Positions 20,209 to 27,366 of a stretch of DNA of 37,901 nt are shown in pieces; position 1 is the stretch's first letter, and the number at the start of each line of letters is the position of its first letter. The translations under genes were made by a program, and so were the position numbers. The DNA comes from Deltaproteobacteria bacterium (GTDB taxonomy: Bacteria; Myxococcota_A; Polyangia; Polyangiales; Houyiibacteriaceae): assembly GCA_019313915.1 (NCBI GenBank), contig JAFDAJ010000009.1, positions 1 through 37,901 of the forward strand, in the 5' to 3' direction. Under the pieces are notes generated by a model, which saw nothing but the letters and a program-made list of their open reading frames with translations, ran no database searches and was not told the DNA's origin.

Positions 20209-20633
20209 TCTTTGCCCGACTGGGCGTCTAGAAGCGCCCCTTGGCACCGGTCGATGACCGCATCGATGACCCCCGCGTGGCTGCCGAGTGGGGCGGCCAT
20301 CGCGAATGCCACACCGTCGTGCAATTCGGCCGCCTCCGCGACCAGTCTGGGAAGATCTTCTGTCACGTGCCGACCCGGCGCGAGCATGAATGGATGCACG
20401 ACGACCGTGGTCGCCCCCTGTTCGACGCAGCGGGTGAACCCCTGCGCGATCGTGGGATCCGCGATCTCCATGTGAGCGGGCTCCACGATGCTTCGAGCGC
20501 CGAGGCGCTGCTTTACGAGTGCCGCAACTTCGTCGAGCAACGCGTTGGCTTCGGTACGTCGACTGCCGTGGTCGACCAAGAGAACCGCGCCGCGCCCACC
20601 AACGTGCCGAGTGTCTGCGTCGGAGTCGCTCAT
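20205..20633 (-). CDS. CbiX-like sirohydrochlorin chelatase family protein
   Basis: Small class II chelatase-like protein, 142 aa, the size of archaeal/short CbiX and SirB-type single-domain enzymes that insert Co2+ or Fe2+ into sirohydrochlorin. Motifs: AVLLVDHGSRRTEAN (residues 14-28), with the metal-binding His, and VVHPFMLAPGRHVTEDLP near 80, with the second His. The start at 20633 is chosen because the chelatase fold begins shortly after; longer in-frame starts would run into the upstream gene. It lies 61 nt after that gene in the same direction and has its own TTGACA upstream. No other tetrapyrrole genes are in the window. Confidence 0.8.
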   Translation of the reverse strand: MSDSDADTRHVGGRGAVLLVDHGSRRTEANALLDEVAALVKQRLGARSIVEPAHMEIADPTIAQGFTRCVEQGATTVVVHPFMLAPGRHVTEDLPRLVAEAAELHDGVAFAMAAPLGSHAGVIDAVIDRCQGALLDAQSGKD

Positions 20634-20637
20634 CGGG

Positions 20638-20668
20638 AGTATCTGGGCCTCGGTTTCGCAGGTGTCAA
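20638..20668 (-). promoter_or_regulatory. Candidate promoter for the CbiX-like gene
   Basis: A perfect TTGACA (20668-20663, minus strand) sits 29 nt before the ATG at 20633, inside the end of the upstream gene's 3' gap. GATACT (20643-20638) is a good -10 but with a 19-nt spacer; CAGATA fits the 17-nt spacer less well. Either puts the transcript start within a few nucleotides of the ATG. Confidence 0.3.
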
Positions 20669-20694
20669 GAAGCGTTGGGCGCCGCGTGGCCTCT

Positions 20695-21555
20695 TTAGGC
20701 GCAAGCGGAGAGCGCGCGCTTAACCGAACCGACATAGGAACCGCCGAACAAATTGACATGCACGAGCAGCGGGTAGAGCTGGTAAAGAGGAATCCGATCG
20801 CCGGCACCCGGTGCGAGCGGCCATGCGTTGTCATAGGCCGAAAACACGCGCTCGCCGAACCCGCCAAACAGCCGCATCATCGCCAGATCGATCTCACGGT
20901 GTCCACCGTACACCGCGGGGTCGATCAGACACGGCTGACCTGCCGCATCGGCGTGGAGGTTCCCGCCCCAGAGGTCACCGTGCAGGCGTGACGGAGGCTC
21001 TTCGGGGCCAACCCGCTCAGCAAGCACACGGCGCAGCGTGTCGAAGCGCGAGCGGGTTTCGCTGTCGATCAAGCCACGGTCGGTGGCGAGACGGAGCTGC
21101 GGCTCCAGCCGAGACACCCAGTAGAACGACGCCCAATCGCCCGCCGCGAGATTGGATTGCGCTAGGCGCCCGATGAAATTGTCGTGGTCGAGCCCGAACG
21201 ACGGCGCTCCAAATGCATGCAGGGCGGCCAGGGAGCGCCCGAGCGCTTCATCGAAGTCTGCCCGGCGTTTTGCGGGCGTCAGCAGCTCGAGCGCCAAGTA
21301 CGCTGGCGGCCGATCCGACACGGCGACGACTTTGGGAATGCGGATCTCGCCGGCCTCCTCGAGCCAGCGAAGCCCGCGCGCCTCCGCCTCGAACATGCCG
21401 GGGGGAGGATTGGGATGTGTCTTGACGAAAACGCTCGCTCCGTTGCCGAGCGAGACCTCGAATGCGTCGTTGATGTCGCCGCCGCCGAGTTGCTTTGCAC
21501 CGAGTATCTGCGTGCCGAGTCGCTGCTCGAGGGCGGCGCGCAGCTCCGGGCTCAT
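20695..21555 (-). CDS. Fructosamine/ketosamine kinase family protein
   Basis: Protein of 286 aa of the FN3K family, kinases with an aminoglycoside-phosphotransferase-like fold that phosphorylate protein-bound ketosamines so that the adduct is released (deglycation). Motifs: LGGGDINDAFEVSLGNGASVFVK (residues 23-45, nucleotide loop and Lys), LHGDLWGGNL near 193 (catalytic Asp loop) and LIDPAVYGGHREIDLAMMRLFGG near 210 (metal-binding Asp). Its ATG overlaps the stop of the low-Mr phosphatase gene (ATGA). Bacterial homologues commonly act on ribulosamines or erythrulosamines and often neighbour such a phosphatase, which fits here. Confidence 0.88.
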   Translation of the reverse strand: MSPELRAALEQRLGTQILGAKQLGGGDINDAFEVSLGNGASVFVKTHPNPPPGMFEAEARGLRWLEEAGEIRIPKVVAVSDRPPAYLALELLTPAKRRADFDEALGRSLAALHAFGAPSFGLDHDNFIGRLAQSNLAAGDWASFYWVSRLEPQLRLATDRGLIDSETRSRFDTLRRVLAERVGPEEPPSRLHGDLWGGNLHADAAGQPCLIDPAVYGGHREIDLAMMRLFGGFGERVFSAYDNAWPLAPGAGDRIPLYQLYPLLVHVNLFGGSYVGSVKRALSACA

Positions 21556-22034
21556 AGCGGGTGATTCTGCCGAATGTGCCGGAGAAGCCCCCTACACGCT
21601 GCCTCGCAAATATCGAGCACAGTCTTGAAGCCGTCACCCTCGCCATAGTACGGGTCCGGCACGTCTGCGTCGTGTGGCGAATCGGGATCGAAGCTCCGGA
21701 AGAGCGCCACCTTGGCTTCACCCGCTGCGTTGGGCGCCAACCGCACGAGGTCGCGCTGGTTCAAACGGTCCATGGCGATCACGTAGTCGAAGTACTCGAA
21801 GTCGGTTGCGAGGACCCGGCGTGCTCGCCCGTTGACGTCGATGCCCCTGCGCTTGCCCGCAGCCTTTGCGCGACGGTCCGGCGGTTCGCCGACGTGCCAG
21901 TCGCCTGTTCCGGCGCTGTCGATCTCGACTTGGGTCGTGAGCTGCTCGTCCTCGAGCAAGTGGCGCATGGTCGCCTCTGCGGTTGGCGACCGGCAAATGT
22001 TCCCCAGACAAACGAAACAGACGCGTACCGGCAT
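21552..22034 (-). CDS. Low-molecular-weight protein-tyrosine-phosphatase family enzyme
   Basis: Protein of 160 aa. The P-loop CLGNICRS (C-x5-R-S) lies at about residues 8-15, and the catalytic acid loop DPYYGEGDGF near 128. Start set at ATG 22034 (MPVRVCFVCLGNICRSP), 2 nt after the preceding stop. The enzyme uses Cys nucleophile chemistry on phosphomonoesters. Translational coupling to the FN3K-like gene suggests a role in deglycation: related bacterial and plant enzymes dephosphorylate ribulosamine 5-phosphate or erythrulosamine 4-phosphate, producing the kinase's substrate. A classical phosphotyrosine role cannot be excluded. Confidence 0.9.
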   Translation of the reverse strand: MPVRVCFVCLGNICRSPTAEATMRHLLEDEQLTTQVEIDSAGTGDWHVGEPPDRRAKAAGKRRGIDVNGRARRVLATDFEYFDYVIAMDRLNQRDLVRLAPNAAGEAKVALFRSFDPDSPHDADVPDPYYGEGDGFKTVLDICEAACRGLLRHIRQNHPL

Positions 22035-22036
22035 GA

Positions 22037-23056
22037 CTAAGGCGTCAGTAGGACCTTCCCGACGTTTTGGCCAGCCTCGATGTACGCATGTGCCGCGGAG
22101 GCCTGCTGAAAGGGAAAGCAGCGGTCGACCTGCGGTTTGATGAGACCCTGCGCATAGAGATCCAGTAGCGCGTTGAACGCTTCGTGGGTCAACTCTCTTG
22201 CGTCCCACAGATGCCCCATGTTGACGCCGGCAACGCCTTTGTTTTCATTCATCAGCGTCTTCGGCGTCCACCACGGCGCGTGCGCGAGCTGGCCGAGCAC
22301 GCGCGTCATCCGCCGCTTGCCATGCTTGACCATGTTGGCCCACCCAAAGAGTACGAGCAGGCCGCCCGGGCGAAGAAGCGAGTAGCCCTTCTTCCAATCG
22401 TCGCCCCCGAGGGCATCGAGCACGAGGTCGACGCCGCGGCCGTCGGTCAGCCTTCGAACCTCTCGCACGTAGTCGACCGAGTGATAATCGATCGGATGGT
22501 CGCAACCGTTCTCCCGGGCGTAGCCATGCTTGGCCTTTGACGCGGTACCGTAGGTCGTGATGCCGCCGACCGATCGACAAAGCTGACTCGCGGCGGTACC
22601 CACACCGCCCGCGACTTGATGAATCAGGACGTGGTCCCCGGCCCTCACCCGAAATACGTTGAAGAGCATGTGGTAGGCGGTCAGGTACGTGACCGGGAGC
22701 GCCGCACCTTCCTCGAACGTCATCGGTTCTGGCATCACGTACGTCTCGGCTGCGCCAACGCAAACCGTGTCCGCGTATCCTCCGAACCGCGTCATGGCTA
22801 GGACGCGTTGCCCTTCTCTTCGATCGGCCACCCCGTCGCCGACTGCGTCGATGACGCCCGACACTTCATATCCGACTACCATGGGTGGCGGTGGCGCGTC
22901 CGGATAGAGCCCCTGGCGGGCCATGATGTCCGCGAAGTTGATGCCCGAGGCGCGAACACGGATTCGGACCTCTCCCGCGCCCGGCGCGGGGTCATTGGCC
23001 TCGCGCACTTCGAGCACGTCGGGTTTTCCGTGCCTCGGAATCCAGACTGCTTTCAT
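22037..23056 (-). CDS. VAT1-like zinc-independent MDR oxidoreductase
   Basis: Protein of 339 aa, MDR superfamily, similar in layout to VAT1/quinone oxidoreductase-like proteins. N-terminal catalytic domain with SGINFADIMARQGLYPDAP (residues 37-55) and MVVGYEVSGVIDAVGDG, then the cofactor domain: VLIHQVAGGVGTAASQL near 143 and GVDLVLDALGGDDWKKG near 210. A distinctive WANMVKHGKRR and NKGVAGVNMGHLW region is typical of VAT1-like members. No zinc-ligand cysteines. It is first gene of the leftward operon with the phosphatase and the FN3K-like kinase; a reductase that removes reactive carbonyls would fit a glycation-repair theme, but this is inference. Confidence 0.85.
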   Translation of the reverse strand: MKAVWIPRHGKPDVLEVREANDPAPGAGEVRIRVRASGINFADIMARQGLYPDAPPPPMVVGYEVSGVIDAVGDGVADRREGQRVLAMTRFGGYADTVCVGAAETYVMPEPMTFEEGAALPVTYLTAYHMLFNVFRVRAGDHVLIHQVAGGVGTAASQLCRSVGGITTYGTASKAKHGYARENGCDHPIDYHSVDYVREVRRLTDGRGVDLVLDALGGDDWKKGYSLLRPGGLLVLFGWANMVKHGKRRMTRVLGQLAHAPWWTPKTLMNENKGVAGVNMGHLWDARELTHEAFNALLDLYAQGLIKPQVDRCFPFQQASAAHAYIEAGQNVGKVLLTP

Positions 23057-23062
23057 AGTGGA

Positions 23063-23090
23063 CGACTAACGCCGGCCAGAACCATGTCAA
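23063..23090 (-). promoter_or_regulatory. Candidate promoter for the leftward VAT1-phosphatase-FN3K operon
   Basis: On the minus strand a perfect TTGACA (23090-23085), 16 nt, and TAGTCG (23068-23063), then exactly 6 nt to the ATG at 23056. The transcript would start at the ATG; no Shine-Dalgarno is seen. The -10 is weak at its last positions. The same DNA also holds a rightward -35-like hexamer for the divergent gene. Confidence 0.35.
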
Positions 23091-23113
23091 GCGCCCCGGC
23101 CCCGTGTTAGAGT
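23084..23113 (+). promoter_or_regulatory. Candidate promoter for the PIN-domain gene, overlapping the divergent one
   Basis: ATGTCA (23084-23089), 18 nt, TAGAGT (23108-23113), then 6 nt to the ATG at 23120. The -35 hexamer is the reverse face of the TTGACA used by the leftward promoter, so both may share one site and compete. The geometry is again leaderless. Confidence 0.35.
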
Positions 23114-23119
23114 CAGCCC

Positions 23120-23533
23120 ATGGACGTCGTCCTCGCACCGGATATTTACGTCAACGCTTCGGTCGCGCTCGGCTCTCCGCCCGAACACGCGGTTCGTCGC
23201 GCCTTCGGGAGCCCCAGCAGGCCCAAAGCGTCCGGGTGGGTCATGGAACGGGTCGAATCAATGCTCCATGCGATCCCCGAGTTCAAAGACGGCGCCGTCG
23301 AGCGGCAGATGACGACCATTCGAGGCCTCGTCGATGTAGTGGATACCAACGAGTTCTTCATCGAGGACTGGGACAAGGCCCTCGTCGCGCTCGCGAAAGC
23401 TGCAGGGGTGGGTAGAGTGCTGACCGATCACCCCGATCTTCTCGCGTCCAAGCGCGTGGACGGGGTCGAGTTCGTTTCGTCCGACAGTTGGCTGGGCGAG
23501 CAAGCGGCCCCACCTCCCCCGCCCGTGGGCTAA
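23120..23533 (+). CDS. PIN-domain-like protein
   Basis: Protein of 137 aa. VVLAPDIYVNASVALGSPP at residues 3-21 fits strand 1 of a PIN fold with its first acidic residue (D8), and VGRVLTDHPDLLASKRVDGVEFVSS near 98-122 fits the conserved C-terminal segment with a further acidic pair. Acidic residues at about positions 8, 75-85 and 102-105 could bind the metal of a nuclease site. A VapC-type toxin is unlikely because no antitoxin-like gene is adjacent. It is separated by only 2 nt from the thioesterase gene downstream. The Pro-rich tail is probably unstructured. Confidence 0.65.
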   Translation: MDVVLAPDIYVNASVALGSPPEHAVRRAFGSPSRPKASGWVMERVESMLHAIPEFKDGAVERQMTTIRGLVDVVDTNEFFIEDWDKALVALAKAAGVGRVLTDHPDLLASKRVDGVEFVSSDSWLGEQAAPPPPPVG

Positions 23534-23535
23534 CC

Positions 23536-24015
23536 ATGTCCGACCCGTTTCTTTCCCAGAAGGATGACATCAAGCGGCGCCTAGAAGGGCGCTACGTTGG
23601 CGCAGTCCCTCACAATCAAGCTCTGAACCTTCGTGTGGTCGACTACAGGCCCGAGCACTTGTCTCTCGCTCTTCCCTACCGCGAGGACCTCGTCGGGAAT
23701 CCGGAGACGGGCGTGCTTCACGGCGGCTGCATCACCAGTCTGATCGATGCCACGTGTGGCGGCGCCGTCGTCATGTCGCTCGCCGCCCCCAGGCGCATCG
23801 CGACCCTCGACCTTCGAATTGACTACGTGCGCCCGGCGCTGCCCCATCAGGAAGTGATATGCGATGCGCACTGCTACAAGGTCACTCGGCACGTAGCGTT
23901 CGTCCGCGCCGCCGCGCACCACGGTGACAAGGCGAGCCCCATTGCGACCGCCTCCGGCACCTTCGTAGTCTTTCGTGATGAAGGCCGCCGCGGCATGGAC
24001 GGAGAGTCCGCATGA
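23536..24015 (+). CDS. Hotdog-fold thioesterase (PaaI-like), first of a tandem pair
   Basis: Protein of 159 aa with the PaaI/4HBT-type hotdog fold, probably hydrolysing acyl-CoA or aryl-CoA thioesters in the cytoplasm. The key segment is GNPETGVLHGGCITSLIDATCGGAV (residues 54-78), with HGG and the downstream Asp typical of the active site, then RIATLDLRIDYVRPA, the conserved central strand. Start at ATG 23536 (MSDPFLSQ), just after the PIN gene stop; the longer frame overlaps that gene. Coupled to the next thioesterase through an ATGA overlap. Confidence 0.85.
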   Translation: MSDPFLSQKDDIKRRLEGRYVGAVPHNQALNLRVVDYRPEHLSLALPYREDLVGNPETGVLHGGCITSLIDATCGGAVVMSLAAPRRIATLDLRIDYVRPALPHQEVICDAHCYKVTRHVAFVRAAAHHGDKASPIATASGTFVVFRDEGRRGMDGESA

Positions 24016-24449
24016 GGCTGCGCGATGCGGTCACGGCCGTTCATGAAACCGGCGATTTCACGGCAATCCAAGAAGCCATCCCCTACACCCGGTTCATGGG
24101 CATCACTGCCCAGCTGGTCAACGACGATGTAATCGGCCGAATGCGCTACTCGGATCACCTCGTCGGCAATGCGTCGATCCCGGCGCTACACGGCGGGACG
24201 CTCGGCGCGCTGATGGAGTCGACGGCGATCTTCAAGCTTCTGTGGAACGGAGAGACGACCGCAGTGCCTAAGACGATCAATATCACCGTCGAATATCTCC
24301 GGAGTGCTCGGCCGGAGGATGTGTTTGCTCGTGCAGAGTTCACGCGGCGCGGGCGGCGTGTGGCCAACGTTCGGATATTCGCGTATCAGAATGACCCCGA
24401 GTGCCCGGTTGCCGTGGCGACCGCGCACTTCCTCTTGGTGCAAGAGTAA
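24012..24449 (+). CDS. Hotdog-fold thioesterase, second of a tandem pair
   Basis: Protein of 145 aa, also PaaI/4HBT-like: ASIPALHGGTLGALMESTAIF (residues 55-75) has the HGG motif, here followed by Glu where the first gene has Asp. TINITVEYLRSARPEDVFARAEF is the central strand region. The pair shows only limited similarity, so it is an old duplication. Tandem, overlapping hotdog genes often make hetero-oligomers because active sites form at subunit interfaces; this is inference. The stop codon lies inside the first copy of a 10-bp triple repeat (24441-24470). Confidence 0.82.
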   Translation: MRLRDAVTAVHETGDFTAIQEAIPYTRFMGITAQLVNDDVIGRMRYSDHLVGNASIPALHGGTLGALMESTAIFKLLWNGETTAVPKTINITVEYLRSARPEDVFARAEFTRRGRRVANVRIFAYQNDPECPVAVATAHFLLVQE

Positions 24450-24470
24450 ACAAGAGTAAGCAACAGTAAC
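24441..24470 (+). repeat. Three tandem 10-bp repeats across a stop codon
   Basis: CAAGAGTAAA, CAAGAGTAAG, CAACAGTAAC follow each other exactly at 24441, 24451 and 24461. The first contains the thioesterase stop codon (TAA, 24447-24449), and each copy carries a TAA. One copy per helical turn could bind a protein, or it may be simple slippage. The next 50 nt (24471-24522) hold only a weak tRNA-like D-arm resemblance. Confidence 0.6.
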
Positions 24471-24522
24471 GCCCAGTTGGTAGAGCGTGCGAGAGTGCTG
24501 CTGCCGCGCGCTTCGAACGTAG

Positions 24523-25899
24523 TTACTTCCTATCGCGCTTTTTCTTGCCGCGGTAGCGAACCCGAATGGGTGTTCCCCGGAAACCGAAGCGCTTGCGAAT
24601 CTGGTTGACCACGTAACGCTGGTAACTGAAGTGCACGCCGTTCGGGTCGTTGGTCATGATCACGAACGTGGGCGGGCCAATGGTCGCCTGGGTGATGTAG
24701 TACAGCCGGATCGACCGGTGATGCATCGTCGGCGGCGGATGCTTCTCGATCACCTCTTCGAAGAACCGATTGAGCTCGCCCGTGCCAATTCGTTTTCGAT
24801 GCTCTGCCACCGCATCTTCCACCCGCCCGAGCAACGCGGTGACGCCTCGCCCCTGCAGCGCGCTCACAGTCACCAGGGGTGCCCAGGGCACGAACGCCAG
24901 GATCTCGCGAGTTCGGTCCATCGCCTTCTTTTGGGCCTCGCGGCTGAGGAGATCGGTCTTGTTCAGCGCGATGATCAACGCGCGGCCCCGGTCGTCTGCG
25001 AGTCCGGCGATCTTTGCGTCCTGCTCGCCGACACCGGCCTCCGCGTCGATCATGAGCACGACGACGTGGCAGCGCTCGATCGATCGAATGGCCTGGAGCA
25101 CGCTCAGGCCTTCCACACCGCGCTTCTTCACGCTCCGCTTACGGCGAATGCCCGCCGTGTCGATCAGGATCAGCCTCTTTCCGTCGCGTTCGATCAACGT
25201 ATCCACACTATCGACCGTGGTTCCTGGGCGGTCGTCGACGAGTTGGCGGTTTTCGCCGCAGAGCTGGTTGACCAACGATGACTTCCCGGCGTTCGGTCTG
25301 CCGATGATCGCCACCCTGGGGACGTTCAGCTCAGGCTCGGTGAGCTCGACGACTTCAGGCAGCCGATCGGCGATTGCTTCTTCCAGATCGCCGATGCCAC
25401 GCCCGTGAAGCGCAGAGATCGGCATGATCGAGCTGATGCCTAGCTCGTAGTACGACACCGCGTGGTGCTCCTTCGGCTTCGAGTCCGCCTTGTTTGCGAC
25501 GAAGATCACCGGCTTGCCCGCATCGCGAAGTAGCGCGACAGCTTCGCGGTCGGCGGGCAATGGGTCGACGGTTGCGTCGACCACGCACACGACGACGTCG
25601 CACTCTTCGAGTGCCAACCGCACCTGGCTCGTGATGCCAGCCTTCATCGGGTCGTCGCTGTCCGGGTCAAAGCCCCCCGTATCGATCAACACGAACTCGC
25701 GCCCCAGGGCGAACGCGTCGGCGTAGTGGCGATCGCGGGTTACCCCAGGGATATCCTCGACGATGGCAATGTGCTGCCCGGCCAAGCGGTTGAACAGCGT
25801 GCTCTTGCCCACGTTGGGCCGTCCGACGATGGCCACCAGCGGCCTGTTGACGATCGAGCCCGCCGGCCGACGTGCGTGAGCGCGACGCCGCCGGCTCAT
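24523..25899 (-). CDS. der: Ribosome-assembly GTPase Der (EngA)
   Basis: Der is a tandem-GTPase required for 50S ribosome maturation; 458 aa, normal length. First G domain: GRPNVGKST near residue 26, DTGG near 73, NKAD near 135. Second: GRPNAGKSS near 198, DTAGIRRK near 247, NKTD near 312. The C-terminal KH-like domain follows ([40 protein letters not shown]) and ends in a basic [11 protein letters not shown] tail. The ATG overlaps the era stop (ATGA). An N-terminal basic stretch of about 17 residues precedes the G domain and could be dispensable. Confidence 0.97.
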   Translation of the reverse strand: MSRRRRAHARRPAGSIVNRPLVAIVGRPNVGKSTLFNRLAGQHIAIVEDIPGVTRDRHYADAFALGREFVLIDTGGFDPDSDDPMKAGITSQVRLALEECDVVVCVVDATVDPLPADREAVALLRDAGKPVIFVANKADSKPKEHHAVSYYELGISSIMPISALHGRGIGDLEEAIADRLPEVVELTEPELNVPRVAIIGRPNAGKSSLVNQLCGENRQLVDDRPGTTVDSVDTLIERDGKRLILIDTAGIRRKRSVKKRGVEGLSVLQAIRSIERCHVVVLMIDAEAGVGEQDAKIAGLADDRGRALIIALNKTDLLSREAQKKAMDRTREILAFVPWAPLVTVSALQGRGVTALLGRVEDAVAEHRKRIGTGELNRFFEEVIEKHPPPTMHHRSIRLYYITQATIGPPTFVIMTNDPNGVHFSYQRYVVNQIRKRFGFRGTPIRVRYRGKKKRDRK

Positions 25900-26834
25900 G
25901 CTTCACCCTCCTTGATCGCGAGTTGCCGGGCCTTGATCGGATCGCGGGTCCATCCAGGGACGGCCTTCACCCACAAACGCAGATACACCTTGCGCTGCAA
26001 GAAGGCCTCGATCTGTTGGCGTGCCTCGGTGCTGATCTTCTTGATTGCCTCGCCCTGGCTGCCTATGACGATAGCCTTGTGGCTCTGCTTCTCGACGATG
26101 AGGGCGCCCTCGATACGAAGTAGCCCGTTCTCTTCACCATAACTGTCGAGCTCGCACGCGATTCCGTATGGGATCTCTTGGCGCGTGTTGAGCATCGCCG
26201 CTTCGCGAATGAGCTCGCTGACGAAGAAGCGCTCGGGCCGGTCGGTCAGGAAATCCGCGTCGTAGAGCAGACCTTCCGGCAGCCTTTCACGGATCTCGCT
26301 GAGCAACGCCTCCAGATTGGTGCCGCGAGTCGCGGAGATAGGGACCACCGCGTCGAATCGGCGCTTCTTCTGATACGCCTCGATGAAGGAAAAAAGCCGC
26401 TCCTTCGCTTTGAGCCGGTCCACCTTGTTGATCGCGAGGATCACCGGTGCGTTCGAGACCTCCAACGCTTGCAAGACCGTGGCGTCCTTTTCATTGACCT
26501 CAGGCGGCGCGCTAGCCTTTGGCGCTTCCGTCACGAACACGACCGCATCGCAGTCGACGAGGCCCTGCTTGGCGCTGTCGATCAACACACGGCCGAGGGC
26601 GCCCTTGGGCCGTTCGAGCCCAGGCGTGTCGACGAAGGCTATCTGAGTCGGTGGGTCGTCGGACGCGTACACCCCCAACACGCAAGACCGCGTGGTGCCC
26701 GGCCTCGGTGTCGCGATGACGAGCTTCTGGCCGAGGAGGGCGTTGAGCAACGTGGACTTCCCGACATTGGGGCGTCCGACGATTGCACATCGGCCTGCTC
26801 GCGGCGCTTCAGCGTGTTCCTCGGGCTCCGGCAT
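25896..26834 (-). CDS. era: Ribosome-assembly GTPase Era
   Basis: Era binds the 3' end of 16S rRNA and assists 30S maturation; 312 aa. G1 GRPNVGKS at residues 20-27, G3 DTPG near 70, G4 NKVD near 136, then the KH domain with [46 protein letters not shown] near 210-255 (the GxxG-type loop IGSQGEAIK). A short acidic extension precedes the G domain. It is followed directly by der in one operon; the rnc gene that often precedes era elsewhere is not present. A TACACT hexamer lies 9 nt before the start, but no convincing -35. Confidence 0.97.
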   Translation of the reverse strand: MPEPEEHAEAPRAGRCAIVGRPNVGKSTLLNALLGQKLVIATPRPGTTRSCVLGVYASDDPPTQIAFVDTPGLERPKGALGRVLIDSAKQGLVDCDAVVFVTEAPKASAPPEVNEKDATVLQALEVSNAPVILAINKVDRLKAKERLFSFIEAYQKKRRFDAVVPISATRGTNLEALLSEIRERLPEGLLYDADFLTDRPERFFVSELIREAAMLNTRQEIPYGIACELDSYGEENGLLRIEGALIVEKQSHKAIVIGSQGEAIKKISTEARQQIEAFLQRKVYLRLWVKAVPGWTRDPIKARQLAIKEGEA

Positions 26835-26905
26835 GGGGGCGGCAGTGTAGCGGGGGGCAGCTTTCGATCGAGCCGGAAGCGTGGCCCCCCCCGGGGCCCT
26901 GAGCT

Positions 26906-27361
26906 ATGCTCCGCCGGCTCATGCGAAATATCACTTTCCAACTGGTCTGGCTTGCTTTGGCTTGCATCGTTCTTCTGGTCGCCTGCGTAGGCGGTACGGG
27001 GACCACCTGCTTTCAAGACGACGAGTGCAATGGCGAGCTGATTTGCTGCCACTTGGGTAGCCCCTTTACCCAGGGGACCTGCGAAACAGAGGCGGTCTGC
27101 GACGAGTTACGAGGCGGAGTCGGGGGCACGGGCGGTCAAGGCGGCATGGGCGGCGCAGCCGGTGAGGGCGGTCAAGGTGGCATGGGCGGCATGGCTGGCG
27201 CAGGCGGCATGGCCGGCGCAGGCGGCATGGCCGGCGCAGGCGGCATGGCTGGCGCAGGCGGTCAGGGCGGCACGGGCGGTCAGGGCGGCACGGGCGGTCA
27301 GGGCGGCACGGGCGGTCAGGGCGGCACGGGCGGTCAGGGCGGCACGGGCGGAGGCGTCTAG
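26906..27361 (+). CDS. Lipoprotein with Cys-rich region and Gly-rich tandem repeats
   Basis: Protein of 151 aa. The N-terminus is a lipoprotein signal (hydrophobic residues 9-26, lipobox VAC at about 25-27), so it is likely attached to an envelope membrane. A small Cys-rich module follows (CFQDDECNGELICCHLG ... CETEAVCDEL, residues 35-68, six or more Cys). Residues 70-151 are almost wholly Gly-rich hexapeptides: four GGMAGA then five GGQGGT units. Such GGxGGx tracts are frequent in myxobacterial lipoproteins. An alternative start is ATG 26921. It begins a three-gene unit with the TPR/PEGA gene. Function unknown. Confidence 0.72.
   Translation: MLRRLMRNITFQLVWLALACIVLLVACVGGTGTTCFQDDECNGELICCHLGSPFTQGTCETEAVCDELRGGVGGTGGQGGMGGAAGEGGQGGMGGMAGAGGMAGAGGMAGAGGMAGAGGQGGTGGQGGTGGQGGTGGQGGTGGQGGTGGGV
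27185..27346 (+). repeat. Two adjacent 18-bp coding minisatellites
   Basis: Four copies of an 18-bp unit (GGCGGCATGGCYGGCGCA, 27185-27256) are followed without a gap by five exact copies of another (GGCGGTCAGGGCGGCACG, 27257-27346). Both are in frame and encode Gly-rich hexapeptides. Near-identity between copies suggests recent slippage or unequal exchange, so the copy number is likely variable between strains. Confidence 0.92.
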
Positions 27362-27366
27362 GTCTC

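Noticed and set aside
24471-24520. tRNA-like stretch (GCCCAGTTGGTAGAGC, later TTCGAA)
   Set aside because: The D-arm-like and T-loop-like pieces are spaced 25 nt apart instead of about 28, and neither the anticodon stem, T stem nor acceptor stem pairs. At most a relic, probably chance.
27126-27358. CRISPR-like direct repeats
   Set aside because: The 18-bp units are contiguous, in frame and coding for Gly-rich peptide; there are no spacers.
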